Shown here: positions 1 to 6,968 of the stretch, piece by piece
Layout: the number at the start of each line of letters is the position of its first letter
Numbering within the stretch: position 1 is the first letter of the stretch
Origin: Hyphomicrobiales bacterium
GTDB taxonomy: Bacteria; Pseudomonadota; Alphaproteobacteria; Rhizobiales; JAUVMS01
Direction of reading: 5' to 3'
NCBI GenBank assembly: GCA_030600135.1
Contig: JAUVMS010000174.1
Span: forward strand, 1 to 7,043
Length of the DNA: 7,043 bases
Translations under genes and position numbers: made by a program
The notes under the pieces: generated by a model
What the model was told of the DNA's origin: nothing
Databases searched by the model: none
The model's input: the letters and a program-made list of their open reading frames with translations, nothing else

Positions 1-1
1 C

Positions 2-178
2 TACGCCGGGTGGGCGCCGGGTCAATTGGAAGGTGAGATGCAGGCCAACGGCTGGCTCCATTGCCCCGCCGACCTCGATCTGATCTTTGACGACGATTTG
101 GCGCTCAAGTACGAGCGTGCGCTTTCAAAGCTTGGCGTCGATCCTACGCATCTCGTAAGCGAGGCGGGTCACGCGTGA
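2..178 (+). CDS. yqgE: YqgE/AlgH family (UPF0301) protein, C-terminal part
   Basis: Only the last 58 codons are present; the gene starts upstream of the window, and the frame is open from base 2 to a TGA at 176-178. The visible part begins with YAGWAPGQLEGEM, which matches the strongly conserved GYxGWxxGQLExEI block of the YqgE/AlgH family. It continues with a tryptophan-containing strand (GWLHCPADLDLIFD) and a closing helix (KYERALSKLGVDP), the usual C-terminal order. Family members are about 185-200 residues, so roughly the last third is seen. The fold is known, but the biochemical role of the family is not established; AlgH was named for an effect on alginate regulation in Pseudomonas. The gene faces the c-di-GMP gene tail to tail, with 11 bp between the stops, so it belongs to a different transcript. 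The family call is firm; a specific function is not. Confidence 0.9.
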   Translation, partial: YAGWAPGQLEGEMQANGWLHCPADLDLIFDDDLALKYERALSKLGVDPTHLVSEAGHA

Positions 179-189
179 GATCCGATCGG

Positions 190-3100
190 CTACCCCCGTC
201 CTTTGTTGTTTCGATTGATCCCGGTTCGGGTGAACCCCTTCACTGACCCGACGGTTTCGCTGCCGGCGGGCTCGATAGCGCGCTCCTTTTGAAATCGTGT
301 CGATCCAAGATTTGCCGAGCCATGACCTGACCCTGGGTGCCTGACACCGGCATGGCCCGCCGACGCCATCTCGTTCGGCCCCTGCCCTGGTACGTCACGC
401 TGCGGCGGACGAGCGTTGCCAAGTGGTTCTGCAGATTGCGACCGGCGTTCGACACCACCCCCGACACCAGCATCTCGAGTTGCATGCGCTTTCGATTGGC
501 GGCGGTCATGATCCCCCCGCCCGTTCCCGTTTTGCCCGATAGCGCCATCGACGTTGTTTTTGCCACCATTTGCGACGCCCTGCTCATCATTCTCCGATTC
601 AGGCGTCTTTTTTTCTCCACTTGCCCACCGCGCAATCCCGCCCCTAAAGAATCCACGTCGCTCCGAGCTGCGCTCCGCCCGGGCCAACATCTTCAACAGA
701 TCCACCACCTGACGCTCGGTCAACGGTTCGCCGTAGAAAAAGCCCTGCGCGAATTCGCAGTCGATCGAACGCAGGAACATGGCGTCTTCCTGCGTTTCCA
801 CCCCCTCAGCCACCACGTCGTGACCAAGCTCATGGGCGAGCGCCACGACCGAGCGCACGATGATTTGGCCGCTCGATTCGTCGTCCGTATTGCCGTGCAC
901 CAGCGAGCGGTCGATCTTGATGGTATCGACGGCAAAGCGCTGCAGATAGGCAAGCGAGGAATACCCCGTGCCGAAATCGTCGATCGCTAGCCCGGCTCCG
1001 GCATCTTTCAGCCACTCCAATATTTCTGCCGCCCGTTCAGGGTTCTCCATCGCCAGAGATTCCGTCACTTCGAGCTTGAGACAACCCCTCGGGATCATTT
1101 CACGGCGCAGAATTGACCGGATTTCCTGCACCAAATCCTGTCGGAACAACTGGCGGCTAGAGATGTTCACACTGACAAACAGTGGATCCTCGTCCCGTGG
1201 AAGCACTTTGTGCCACCGCGCGGCTTCCCTGATTGCCCTATCGAGGACATGCCCGCCGAGCGCAACAATGAGATCAATGCCCTCCGCCAAGGGCACAAAT
1301 TCCGATGGATTGAGGAGACCGAGGCGCGGATGCTCCCATCGGATCAACGCCTCGAAACCGGCAAGTTCCGACGTGGCGAGGCGAACAACGGGTTGATAAA
1401 GGATTTGGATTTGGCGGCGATCAATGGCCCGTCTCAACTCGCTTTCGAGCGCCACGCGATCATCACCATCCTCGCGCATCGACGACTGGAATATTTCGAT
1501 TCTGTCCGTGCCGGCCCGCTTGGCGCGATACATTGCATTTTCCGCATCGCGCAAGACGTCTTGATGGCTTCTCTGCTCGTCATCGTATCCAGCAATGCCG
1601 ATGCTTCCGGTCAAAATGATCTCTTTGCCGGCGATCTTCATCGGACTTCTTAGCGAACGTCGAATACGCTCGGCCAACATTGCCACTGCGGTGAGTGCGC
1701 CCGCTTGGGTCAAAAGAATGGCAAACTGATCGCCCCCGACCCGTGCCAACGTATCTCGCGGTCCGAGATGTCGCGAGAGACGTCGCGCTACCGTCAACAG
1801 CATGCTGTCGCCAACGATGAAGCCAAAGGCGCTGTTGACGTTTTTGAAGCGGTCGATATCGATCAAGATGACGGCAGGCCGATCGCCACCGTCGCTTTGC
1901 GCTCGCGTCACACTGCACGACAGACGATCGATAAAGAGCTCGCGATTTGGCATCCCCGTTAAGCTGTCATGCACGGCATCGTGCACCAACCGCTCCTGGG
2001 AACGCTTCTGATCCGTGATATCGCGCAGCAGCCCGACGCAGCGCAAAGCCCGGCTCTCGAAATTGGGAACCGACGCACCAGCCAATTCGAACCAGCGATA
2101 CGAGCTGTCCGATCGTCGCAGTCGAAACTCGAGCGCAATATGCCCCTCGTTCTTTTCCTGCAGTGTCAACAGCATCAAACGAAACCGTTCGCGGTCGCCG
2201 GGATGCAGATGTTGGACCCAATCGTTAACTCGCGCCGAGAGCTCACCAACATTGAGGCCGAGCGCGGCTTCCACGATCGGGCTGACCGCCACCTCATCGC
2301 GCCGCGCGTTCCATTCCCAAACCGCCGCACCGGCACCATCGATAGCTAGCGAGCGCACTTGCAACTCACTGGGCGCCGAGCCGTAGAGCGGCTCGATGGT
2401 TCGAAATGCAAACTGCGTCACCGTGAAACCGAGCAGCACGACGATCAGGACCAATCCAGCAATGAGGCCGGTGACCACAACGTCGCCCGAGAGCCGGCCG
2501 AGCACGGTGAGCCCCGCGCCAAACAGCCAAACCACGAGCAAGAGCCAGCTCGGCACCAGCGCCAGGGCCCGGTCCTGCCCGCGCAGAACGAGGTAGAGAA
2601 TGACCAATGACCCGAGCGCCACGACCGCCACATACGAGCTGCGCGCTAAACTCGCGCCCAATCCCGGATCAAGCACCGAAATGGCGACGATGCCCAACTG
2701 CGCCAAGATCCAAATGCCGAACAGCGCCCGGATCCAACCGTGCCAAACGCCGACGCGCAAAAACGTATAGAGAAAGATGACAAGGCTCGCCGCCATCATC
2801 GCTTCCGCGGCCGAGCGATAGAATGCATTGTCCTGGGGCGTCACCTGGAACAGCTTGTGCCAGAACCCAAAGTCGATGCACAGATAGGCCAGAACACTCC
2901 AGGCCACCAACGCCGCCATCGGAAAGATGGCCTTGTGGTTCGCCGCGAATATGGCGGTCAGAAAGATCGCCAGCAGGGCGGTGATGCCCAGCATCACGCC
3001 GTTGAACAGCATGCGATCGCGCTGCTCGTTCTGGTAGACGTGCGGCCGCCACAGGTAGAGCCTTGGAAACCTATCGGACGCGAGTTCGACGACATAGGTG

Positions 3101-3648
3101 ATCGTCTGGCCGGCTTCCAGATTGATGCGGAAGATGTCGGCCTGATCGTTTGGCAAACGCTCTGGGATAAAGCCGATCGAGGGCGTCACCTGCTCGATCC
3201 GGGGTGCATCGAGATCGGGCCAGAGCACGCCCGAGCCAACCAAGCTGTAACGCTCGGCTGTGAGCCACCTCTCAATCGCCTGGTCGCTCGTGTTGCGAAG
3301 CGCAAATACCACCCAACCAGGGTTGGTTCCCGGGGTTGCCGCACGTACCGCCATGCGACCGGCGATCCCGTCGTCTCCGGGCGCCGATTCAACCTGCAAA
3401 CGATCGCCGCGCCCTTCATAGATTTCGCCACGAAAGGTGATTTCCAATTTAGATTGGTCCGGGGTGATTTCGATCGCGTCGAGCGCAAGTGCACTATTGG
3501 GCAGTGCGGCAATGAAGCTCGAAATAGCGAGGACCGCAGCCAACAACCATCCCATACGCGCTCGTGGCGAGCGCGTCAACGGTCCGGCTTCAGGGGGAGC
3601 CCTGCGCCAACGGTTTCGGGCGAGCCCCTTTGACATGCCCAGCGTCAT
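190..3648 (-). CDS. Membrane 7TMR-DISM/PAS/GGDEF/EAL c-di-GMP signalling protein
   Basis: Residues are counted from the ATG at 3648 (1152 aa). A long basic N-terminus leads to a hydrophobic core (33-50) and an ALA cleavage motif at 53-55. A periplasmic sensory domain follows (about 57-208), then seven hydrophobic helices (about 214-411), the 7TMR-DISM arrangement. The cytoplasmic part is PAS (about 435-548, ending RDITDQKR), GGDEF (about 556-720) and EAL (about 735-985). The GGDEF domain has DSLTGMPNRELF, metal Asp597, guanine-site Asn605 and Asp614, but its signature is GGDQF (638-642), VNS replaces VND, and no RxxD inhibitory site precedes it. The EAL domain is complete: EAL at 766-768, Asn828, Glu860, DDFGTGYSS at 890-898, Lys911 and Glu948. 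I infer a c-di-GMP phosphodiesterase, with the GGDEF domain weak or regulatory. The frame extends back to a TTG at 3729, but that lies inside the acetyltransferase gene. ATG 3648 (AGGGG directly adjacent) and ATG 3636 (12 nt from AGGGG) are both plausible starts. Residues after about 1010 are low-complexity and may not be the true C-terminus. Confidence 0.9.
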   Translation of the reverse strand: MTLGMSKGLARNRWRRAPPEAGPLTRSPRARMGWLLAAVLAISSFIAALPNSALALDAIEITPDQSKLEITFRGEIYEGRGDRLQVESAPGDDGIAGRMAVRAATPGTNPGWVVFALRNTSDQAIERWLTAERYSLVGSGVLWPDLDAPRIEQVTPSIGFIPERLPNDQADIFRINLEAGQTITYVVELASDRFPRLYLWRPHVYQNEQRDRMLFNGVMLGITALLAIFLTAIFAANHKAIFPMAALVAWSVLAYLCIDFGFWHKLFQVTPQDNAFYRSAAEAMMAASLVIFLYTFLRVGVWHGWIRALFGIWILAQLGIVAISVLDPGLGASLARSSYVAVVALGSLVILYLVLRGQDRALALVPSWLLLVVWLFGAGLTVLGRLSGDVVVTGLIAGLVLIVVLLGFTVTQFAFRTIEPLYGSAPSELQVRSLAIDGAGAAVWEWNARRDEVAVSPIVEAALGLNVGELSARVNDWVQHLHPGDRERFRLMLLTLQEKNEGHIALEFRLRRSDSSYRWFELAGASVPNFESRALRCVGLLRDITDQKRSQERLVHDAVHDSLTGMPNRELFIDRLSCSVTRAQSDGGDRPAVILIDIDRFKNVNSAFGFIVGDSMLLTVARRLSRHLGPRDTLARVGGDQFAILLTQAGALTAVAMLAERIRRSLRSPMKIAGKEIILTGSIGIAGYDDEQRSHQDVLRDAENAMYRAKRAGTDRIEIFQSSMREDGDDRVALESELRRAIDRRQIQILYQPVVRLATSELAGFEALIRWEHPRLGLLNPSEFVPLAEGIDLIVALGGHVLDRAIREAARWHKVLPRDEDPLFVSVNISSRQLFRQDLVQEIRSILRREMIPRGCLKLEVTESLAMENPERAAEILEWLKDAGAGLAIDDFGTGYSSLAYLQRFAVDTIKIDRSLVHGNTDDESSGQIIVRSVVALAHELGHDVVAEGVETQEDAMFLRSIDCEFAQGFFYGEPLTERQVVDLLKMLARAERSSERRGFFRGGIARWASGEKKTPESENDEQGVANGGKNNVDGAIGQNGNGRGDHDRRQSKAHATRDAGVGGGVERRSQSAEPLGNARPPQRDVPGQGPNEMASAGHAGVRHPGSGHGSANLGSTRFQKERAIEPAGSETVGSVKGFTRTGINRNNKGRG
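240..509 (-). CDS. Candidate small basic ORF (89 aa) or out-of-frame tail of the EAL gene
   Basis: This ATG-to-TGA frame lies wholly inside the 3' end of the signalling gene, in a different minus-strand frame. Hand counting gives G or C at the third position in 68 of its 89 codons (76%), close to the roughly 80% seen in the EAL domain. The EAL frame over the same bases gives only about 54%. The frame stays open upstream to 656, so it could also be joined to the EAL gene by a one-base shift. The product would start MTAANRKRMQLEML, is rich in arginine, has no membrane segment or recognisable motif, and ends KPSGQ. A G-rich stretch sits just before the ATG, but it is not a clear ribosome-binding site. 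I do not recognise the protein. It may be a real overlapping gene, the true C-terminus of the EAL protein after a frameshift, or a chance open frame. Confidence 0.3.
   Translation of the reverse strand: MTAANRKRMQLEMLVSGVVSNAGRNLQNHLATLVRRSVTYQGRGRTRWRRRAMPVSGTQGQVMARQILDRHDFKRSALSSPPAAKPSGQ
608..614 (-). other. Seven-A homopolymer in the EAL gene, possible frameshift site
   Basis: On the coding (minus) strand the sequence GAGAAAAAAAGACG encodes GEKKT just after the EAL domain. Skipping one base here moves reading into the frame that stays open to 240 and has the more gene-like codon use. Slipping back one base gives Asp-Ala and an immediate TGA, ending the protein near residue 1016, just beyond the EAL domain. 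Runs of this kind are common sites of indels and of polymerase or ribosome slippage. Nothing in the sequence alone shows that slippage happens. Confidence 0.4.
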
Positions 3649-3677
3649 CCCCTTTTTTTGACCCCGCCAGATACAAT

Positions 3678-4265
3678 TCAGTAGCGGCAATCCTCCCGCA
3701 GCAACGCAAACAACAGATGATCCTGCCAAACGCCATTTATCTTCAAATAATTGCGAGCCCTACCCTCGGCTCGAAATCCGGTCTTTTCAAGGACCCGAAT
3801 TGACGCCTGATTGCCCGGAAGACAAGCCGCCTCTAGGCGATGCAGACCGAGCGCTTCAAACACGAACGGTATAACGCCCCCAATCGCATCCGTCATATGA
3901 CCCTTGTTCGCAAACGGAGCACCAACCCAATACCCGATCGAACAAGATTGCGTCACGCCGCGCCGTACGTTGCTGAGCGAAATTCCCCCAAGCAAGGCCT
4001 CATCATACTGGCGAAACAGGAGGAACGCATACCCTGTTTCTTCGCGCAATTCTTTCTGATAGTACCGCAACCGTCTTCGAAATGCCGCGCGCGACAGCTC
4101 ATCACGTGTCCACGCCGGCTCCCAGGGTGTTAAAAACTCGCGGCTTCGCGCCCTTAACTCTGCCCACCCGGCATAATCCGTCGCCGTCGGAATGCGCAGC
4201 ATGATTTCGCGACCATAGAGGACCGGACCTGTTTCGCTGCTGGTGACAGACCTCAAGAATGCCAT
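3678..4265 (-). CDS. GNAT family N-acetyltransferase, RimJ/RimL type
   Basis: A 195-residue single-domain protein of normal length for the RimJ/RimL branch of the GNAT superfamily, which transfers acetyl from acetyl-CoA to protein N-termini or other amines. An N-terminal LRIPTATDYAGWAELRARS segment and the SREFLTPWEP block are typical of this branch. The acetyl-CoA site is the IGYWVGAPFANKGHMTDA strand-loop-helix at about 110-127. The conserved C-terminal block LEAACLPGNQASIRVLEKTGF (about 144-164) is followed by RNYLKINGVWQDHLLFALL. The start is supported by AAGGGA eight bases upstream of the ATG. The gene follows the M16 peptidase by 28 bp and precedes the c-di-GMP gene by 29 bp, so all are probably co-transcribed. 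The substrate cannot be told from sequence: ribosomal protein acetylation (as RimJ on S5) is one possibility, and small-molecule amines another. No truncation or missing core motif is seen. Confidence 0.9.
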   Translation of the reverse strand: MAFLRSVTSSETGPVLYGREIMLRIPTATDYAGWAELRARSREFLTPWEPAWTRDELSRAAFRRRLRYYQKELREETGYAFLLFRQYDEALLGGISLSNVRRGVTQSCSIGYWVGAPFANKGHMTDAIGGVIPFVFEALGLHRLEAACLPGNQASIRVLEKTGFRAEGRARNYLKINGVWQDHLLFALLREDCRY

Positions 4266-4293
4266 GCATTCGTTCCCTTATGTCGTGCTTCGG

Positions 4294-5562
4294 CTAGCCG
4301 CCGGCGAGACGCGCGGTCAAATGATCATAATCAGCGTTCGGAACGCCGGGACCGACGTGGGACCAGGTTGGTCGGCTACCTGTCACGATGCGCTCCGCGG
4401 TGGTTTGAACATCCGCGCAAGACACCGCCTCAACACGACCGACAAGTTCATCGACGCCTAGCGGCCGGCCAAAGGCAAGCAATTGACGCGCCATTTGCTC
4501 GGCGCGCGCGCCAGAACTCTCCAAACTCATCGCCAACCCCGCCTTCAATTGTGCCTTCGATCGTTGCAATTCGTCGTCGCCCGGACCCTGCGCCGCAATC
4601 TCACTCAACTCGGCAATCACAACATCACGCAGTTCAGGCACCAACTCATCTGTTGTTCCCGCATGCACGCCGAACAGGCCCACATCGCTCATTGCATTGC
4701 AGAACGAATAGATCGAATAGCAAAGCCCGCGCCTCTCGCGCACCTCCTGGAACAGCCTGGACGACAACCCGCCACCGAGCAGTCCCGAAAAAACCTGAGC
4801 CGCATAGAACGCATCATCTCGATAGGATGGACCGAGAAATGCGAGAATGGCATGGGTTTGCTCGAACGGCCTCGTACGCACGCACGGCCCACCCGCATAC
4901 CGCGCAACCTCCAATGGTGGACCATTCCCGGAATTGAGACGCGCGAATTGGGCCTCAGCGTGGCGAACCACCTGGTCATGCTGCAGTTTTCCAGCGGCAC
5001 TCAACACCATATCGCCGCCAAGATAGTTTCGGGACATATGCTCGATGAGATTTGCCCGCGTCACACGGCTGACCGTCTCGGTCGTGCCGAGGATCGGGCG
5101 CCCTAACGCTTGATCTGGAAACGCCGTTTCCTGAACGGCGTCAAAGGCTACGTCGTCGGGACAATCGTTGGCGGCGGCGATTTCCTGCAGGATCACATCA
5201 CGCTCACGCGTCAGTTCACTACCGCGGAAATGGGAGTGCTGGAGAATGTCGCCCAGGATGTCGATTGCAAGCGCCACGTCATCCTTGAGCACGCGCGCAT
5301 AATAGGCCGTCGACTCAAGGCTTGTTGCGGCGTTGATATCACCACCAACCGCCTCGATTTCTTCAACAATTTGACGCGCGTTGCGCCGCTCGGTGCCTTT
5401 GAAGGCCATATGCTCGAGAAGATGTGAAATGCCGTTGAGCGTGCGGCACTCGGACCGCGCTCCACATCCGACCCATATACCGAGCGAGACGGTCTCGAGA
5501 TGCGGCATCGCATGGGTGACGATCCGCATCCCATTTGCCAGCGTCGAAACTTCAACCGTCAT
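4294..5562 (-). CDS. M16 family zinc metallopeptidase (mitochondrial processing peptidase-like)
   Basis: A 422-residue protein, the usual length for single-unit bacterial M16B peptidases related to the beta subunit of mitochondrial processing peptidase. The inverted zinc motif HLLEH is at 47-51, with catalytic Glu50 and zinc ligands His47 and His51. The distal ligand Glu127 lies in RERDVILQEI, 75 residues on, as in active members. The C-terminal M16 domain (about 165-345) contains the glycine-rich GLLGGGLSSRLFQEVRE block followed by RRGLCYSIYSF, the substrate-binding signature. All expected active-site residues are present, so it is probably active, likely on short or unfolded peptides; the physiological substrate is unknown. 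No signal peptide is seen, which suggests a cytoplasmic location. The ATG overlaps the thrC TGA as ATGA, and an AAGGG lies seven bases upstream inside thrC, so translation is probably coupled to thrC. Confidence 0.95.
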   Translation of the reverse strand: MTVEVSTLANGMRIVTHAMPHLETVSLGIWVGCGARSECRTLNGISHLLEHMAFKGTERRNARQIVEEIEAVGGDINAATSLESTAYYARVLKDDVALAIDILGDILQHSHFRGSELTRERDVILQEIAAANDCPDDVAFDAVQETAFPDQALGRPILGTTETVSRVTRANLIEHMSRNYLGGDMVLSAAGKLQHDQVVRHAEAQFARLNSGNGPPLEVARYAGGPCVRTRPFEQTHAILAFLGPSYRDDAFYAAQVFSGLLGGGLSSRLFQEVRERRGLCYSIYSFCNAMSDVGLFGVHAGTTDELVPELRDVVIAELSEIAAQGPGDDELQRSKAQLKAGLAMSLESSGARAEQMARQLLAFGRPLGVDELVGRVEAVSCADVQTTAERIVTGSRPTWSHVGPGVPNADYDHLTARLAGG

Positions 5563-6968
5563 ACGGGCGCCCTTGCCGCCCGCGAGCGGTCCTCGATGAA
5601 ACGGCGAACCGTGTCGAAATCGTTGGCCAAAACGTCAATCCGTTCCTCGCACTCATAGAGGTTGCTCACTCGCTTTGGCAGTTTTGGCATTTCACCGGTG
5701 CATTCCTTGACTGCCTCGGGAAACTTGGCCGGATGGGCGGTGGCCAACACAACCATGGGTGTCGCGCGATCTCCCCTTTTCCGTGCTGCAACTCTGAGCC
5801 CGACCGCCGTGTGCGGGTCGGCAATGTAGCCCGATCGCGTGAAAGTCTGACGCATCATTTCGGCGGTTTCAACCTCATTGGACCGTTCAGCCTCGAAGTC
5901 CCGTCGAATGGCCGCCAACGCCGGCGGTTCCAGCGTGAACGAGCCCGATTGCTTGAGCCCGTCCATCAATCGGATCACGGCACCACCGTCGCGCCCATGG
6001 GCCTCGAACAACAGCCGCTCGAAATTGCTTGAGACTTGGATATCCATTGATGGACTCATGGTCGCCGCGACTGTATCCAATTCGTAGCGTCCGGTCTCCA
6101 AGACCCGCGCCAGTATGTCGTTGACATTGCTGGCGATTACCAAGCGCTCGACACCGAGCCCCATTCGCTTGGCCACGTAGCCCGCGAGAATGTCGCCGAA
6201 ATTGCCCGTCGGAACGCAAAAGCTGACGCGTCGCTCAGGTGCGCCCAACGCAACAGCGGCGGTAAAGTAGTAGACCGTCTGGGCCATGATCCGTGCCCAG
6301 TTGATCGAATTGACGCCGGAAAGCGCCAGCTTTTCGCGCACCTCGCTAGTGTTGAAAAGCGCCTTCACCAAAGCCTGGCAATCGTCAAACGTGCCTTCGA
6401 TCGCAATATTGTGGACGTTGTCCTCTTGCGCCGTGGTCATTTGCCGGCGCTGAACGTCGCTCACCCGCCCATGCGGGTGGAGCACGACGATATCGATCGA
6501 ATCGCGCCCGCGAAATGCCTCTACCGCTGCCCCGCCTGTATCGCCCGATGTGGCGCAGACGATTGTTGCCCGTGCGCCCCTCCTGGCGAGCGCGCCATCC
6601 ATGAGCCGTGCCAGCACCTGCATGGCGACGTCCTTGAAGGCGAGTGTTGGTCCATGAAACAGCTCCAACAGCCAGTCGGCCGAGCCGAGTTGGACCAGCG
6701 GCGCCACGGCGCGATGCGAAAACGTCGCATAAGCCTCGTCGATGATCGATTTGAATGCGTCGCCAGGCACCTCGTCACCCACGAATGGGCGCATGACCTC
6801 GTAGGCCACTTCCTCGTAGGGCCGCCCCGCAAACGCCCTGATTTCGTCCACAGTTAGCTGTGGCCACGTTTCAGGCACATAGAGACCGCCGTCCCGCGCG
6901 AGACCGGTCAACAGCACATCCTCGAAACCGAGAACCGGGGCCGTTCCTCTGGTGCTGACGTATCGCAA
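5559..6968 (-). CDS. thrC: Threonine synthase
   Basis: A 469-residue pyridoxal-phosphate enzyme of fold type II that converts O-phospho-L-homoserine and water to L-threonine and phosphate, the last step of threonine synthesis in the cytoplasm. Length and motifs fit the bacterial/fungal ThrC class. It has an N-terminal YVSTRG strand, and the PLP-lysine block LFHGPTLAFKDVAMQ with Lys112 as the Schiff-base residue. Next come the ATSGDTGGAAVEAF loop (139-152) and the cofactor phosphate-binding PTGNFGDILAGY (253-264). MSPSMDIQVSSNFERLLFE (304-322) and the late DPHTAVG and ATAHPAKFPEAV blocks are also typical. The start is TTG: an in-frame TGA lies three codons upstream, AGGAG is nine bases before the TTG, and the protein aligns with the usual MxYxSTRG beginning. 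It appears to be the first of four co-directional genes, although an upstream gene may lie outside the window. Confidence 0.97.
   Translation of the reverse strand: MRYVSTRGTAPVLGFEDVLLTGLARDGGLYVPETWPQLTVDEIRAFAGRPYEEVAYEVMRPFVGDEVPGDAFKSIIDEAYATFSHRAVAPLVQLGSADWLLELFHGPTLAFKDVAMQVLARLMDGALARRGARATIVCATSGDTGGAAVEAFRGRDSIDIVVLHPHGRVSDVQRRQMTTAQEDNVHNIAIEGTFDDCQALVKALFNTSEVREKLALSGVNSINWARIMAQTVYYFTAAVALGAPERRVSFCVPTGNFGDILAGYVAKRMGLGVERLVIASNVNDILARVLETGRYELDTVAATMSPSMDIQVSSNFERLLFEAHGRDGGAVIRLMDGLKQSGSFTLEPPALAAIRRDFEAERSNEVETAEMMRQTFTRSGYIADPHTAVGLRVAARKRGDRATPMVVLATAHPAKFPEAVKECTGEMPKLPKRVSNLYECEERIDVLANDFDTVRRFIEDRSRAARAPV

Noticed and set aside
182..189. CCGATCGG palindrome as an operator or attachment site
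   Set aside because: Eight-base palindromes of this composition are expected by chance in GC-rich DNA, and it lies between two gene ends rather than at a promoter.
223..236. GGTTC-GGGT-GAACC hairpin as a terminator for yqgE
   Set aside because: The stem is only five base pairs and no T-rich tract follows on either strand, so it is too weak to call.
337..990. 217-codon open frame on the plus strand
   Set aside because: It runs antisense across the conserved EAL motifs, has no ribosome-binding site of note, and its product resembles no family I know.
2740..3633. 297-codon open frame on the plus strand
   Set aside because: It is antisense to the clearly coding periplasmic and membrane part of the signalling gene. 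Its product is rich in Arg, His and Gln and has no recognisable domain, typical of a shadow frame in GC-rich DNA.
3649..3729. Longer N-terminus of the signalling protein starting at a TTG at 3729
   Set aside because: It lies within the end of the acetyltransferase gene in another frame, has no supporting ribosome-binding site, and adds 27 residues before a normal signal sequence.
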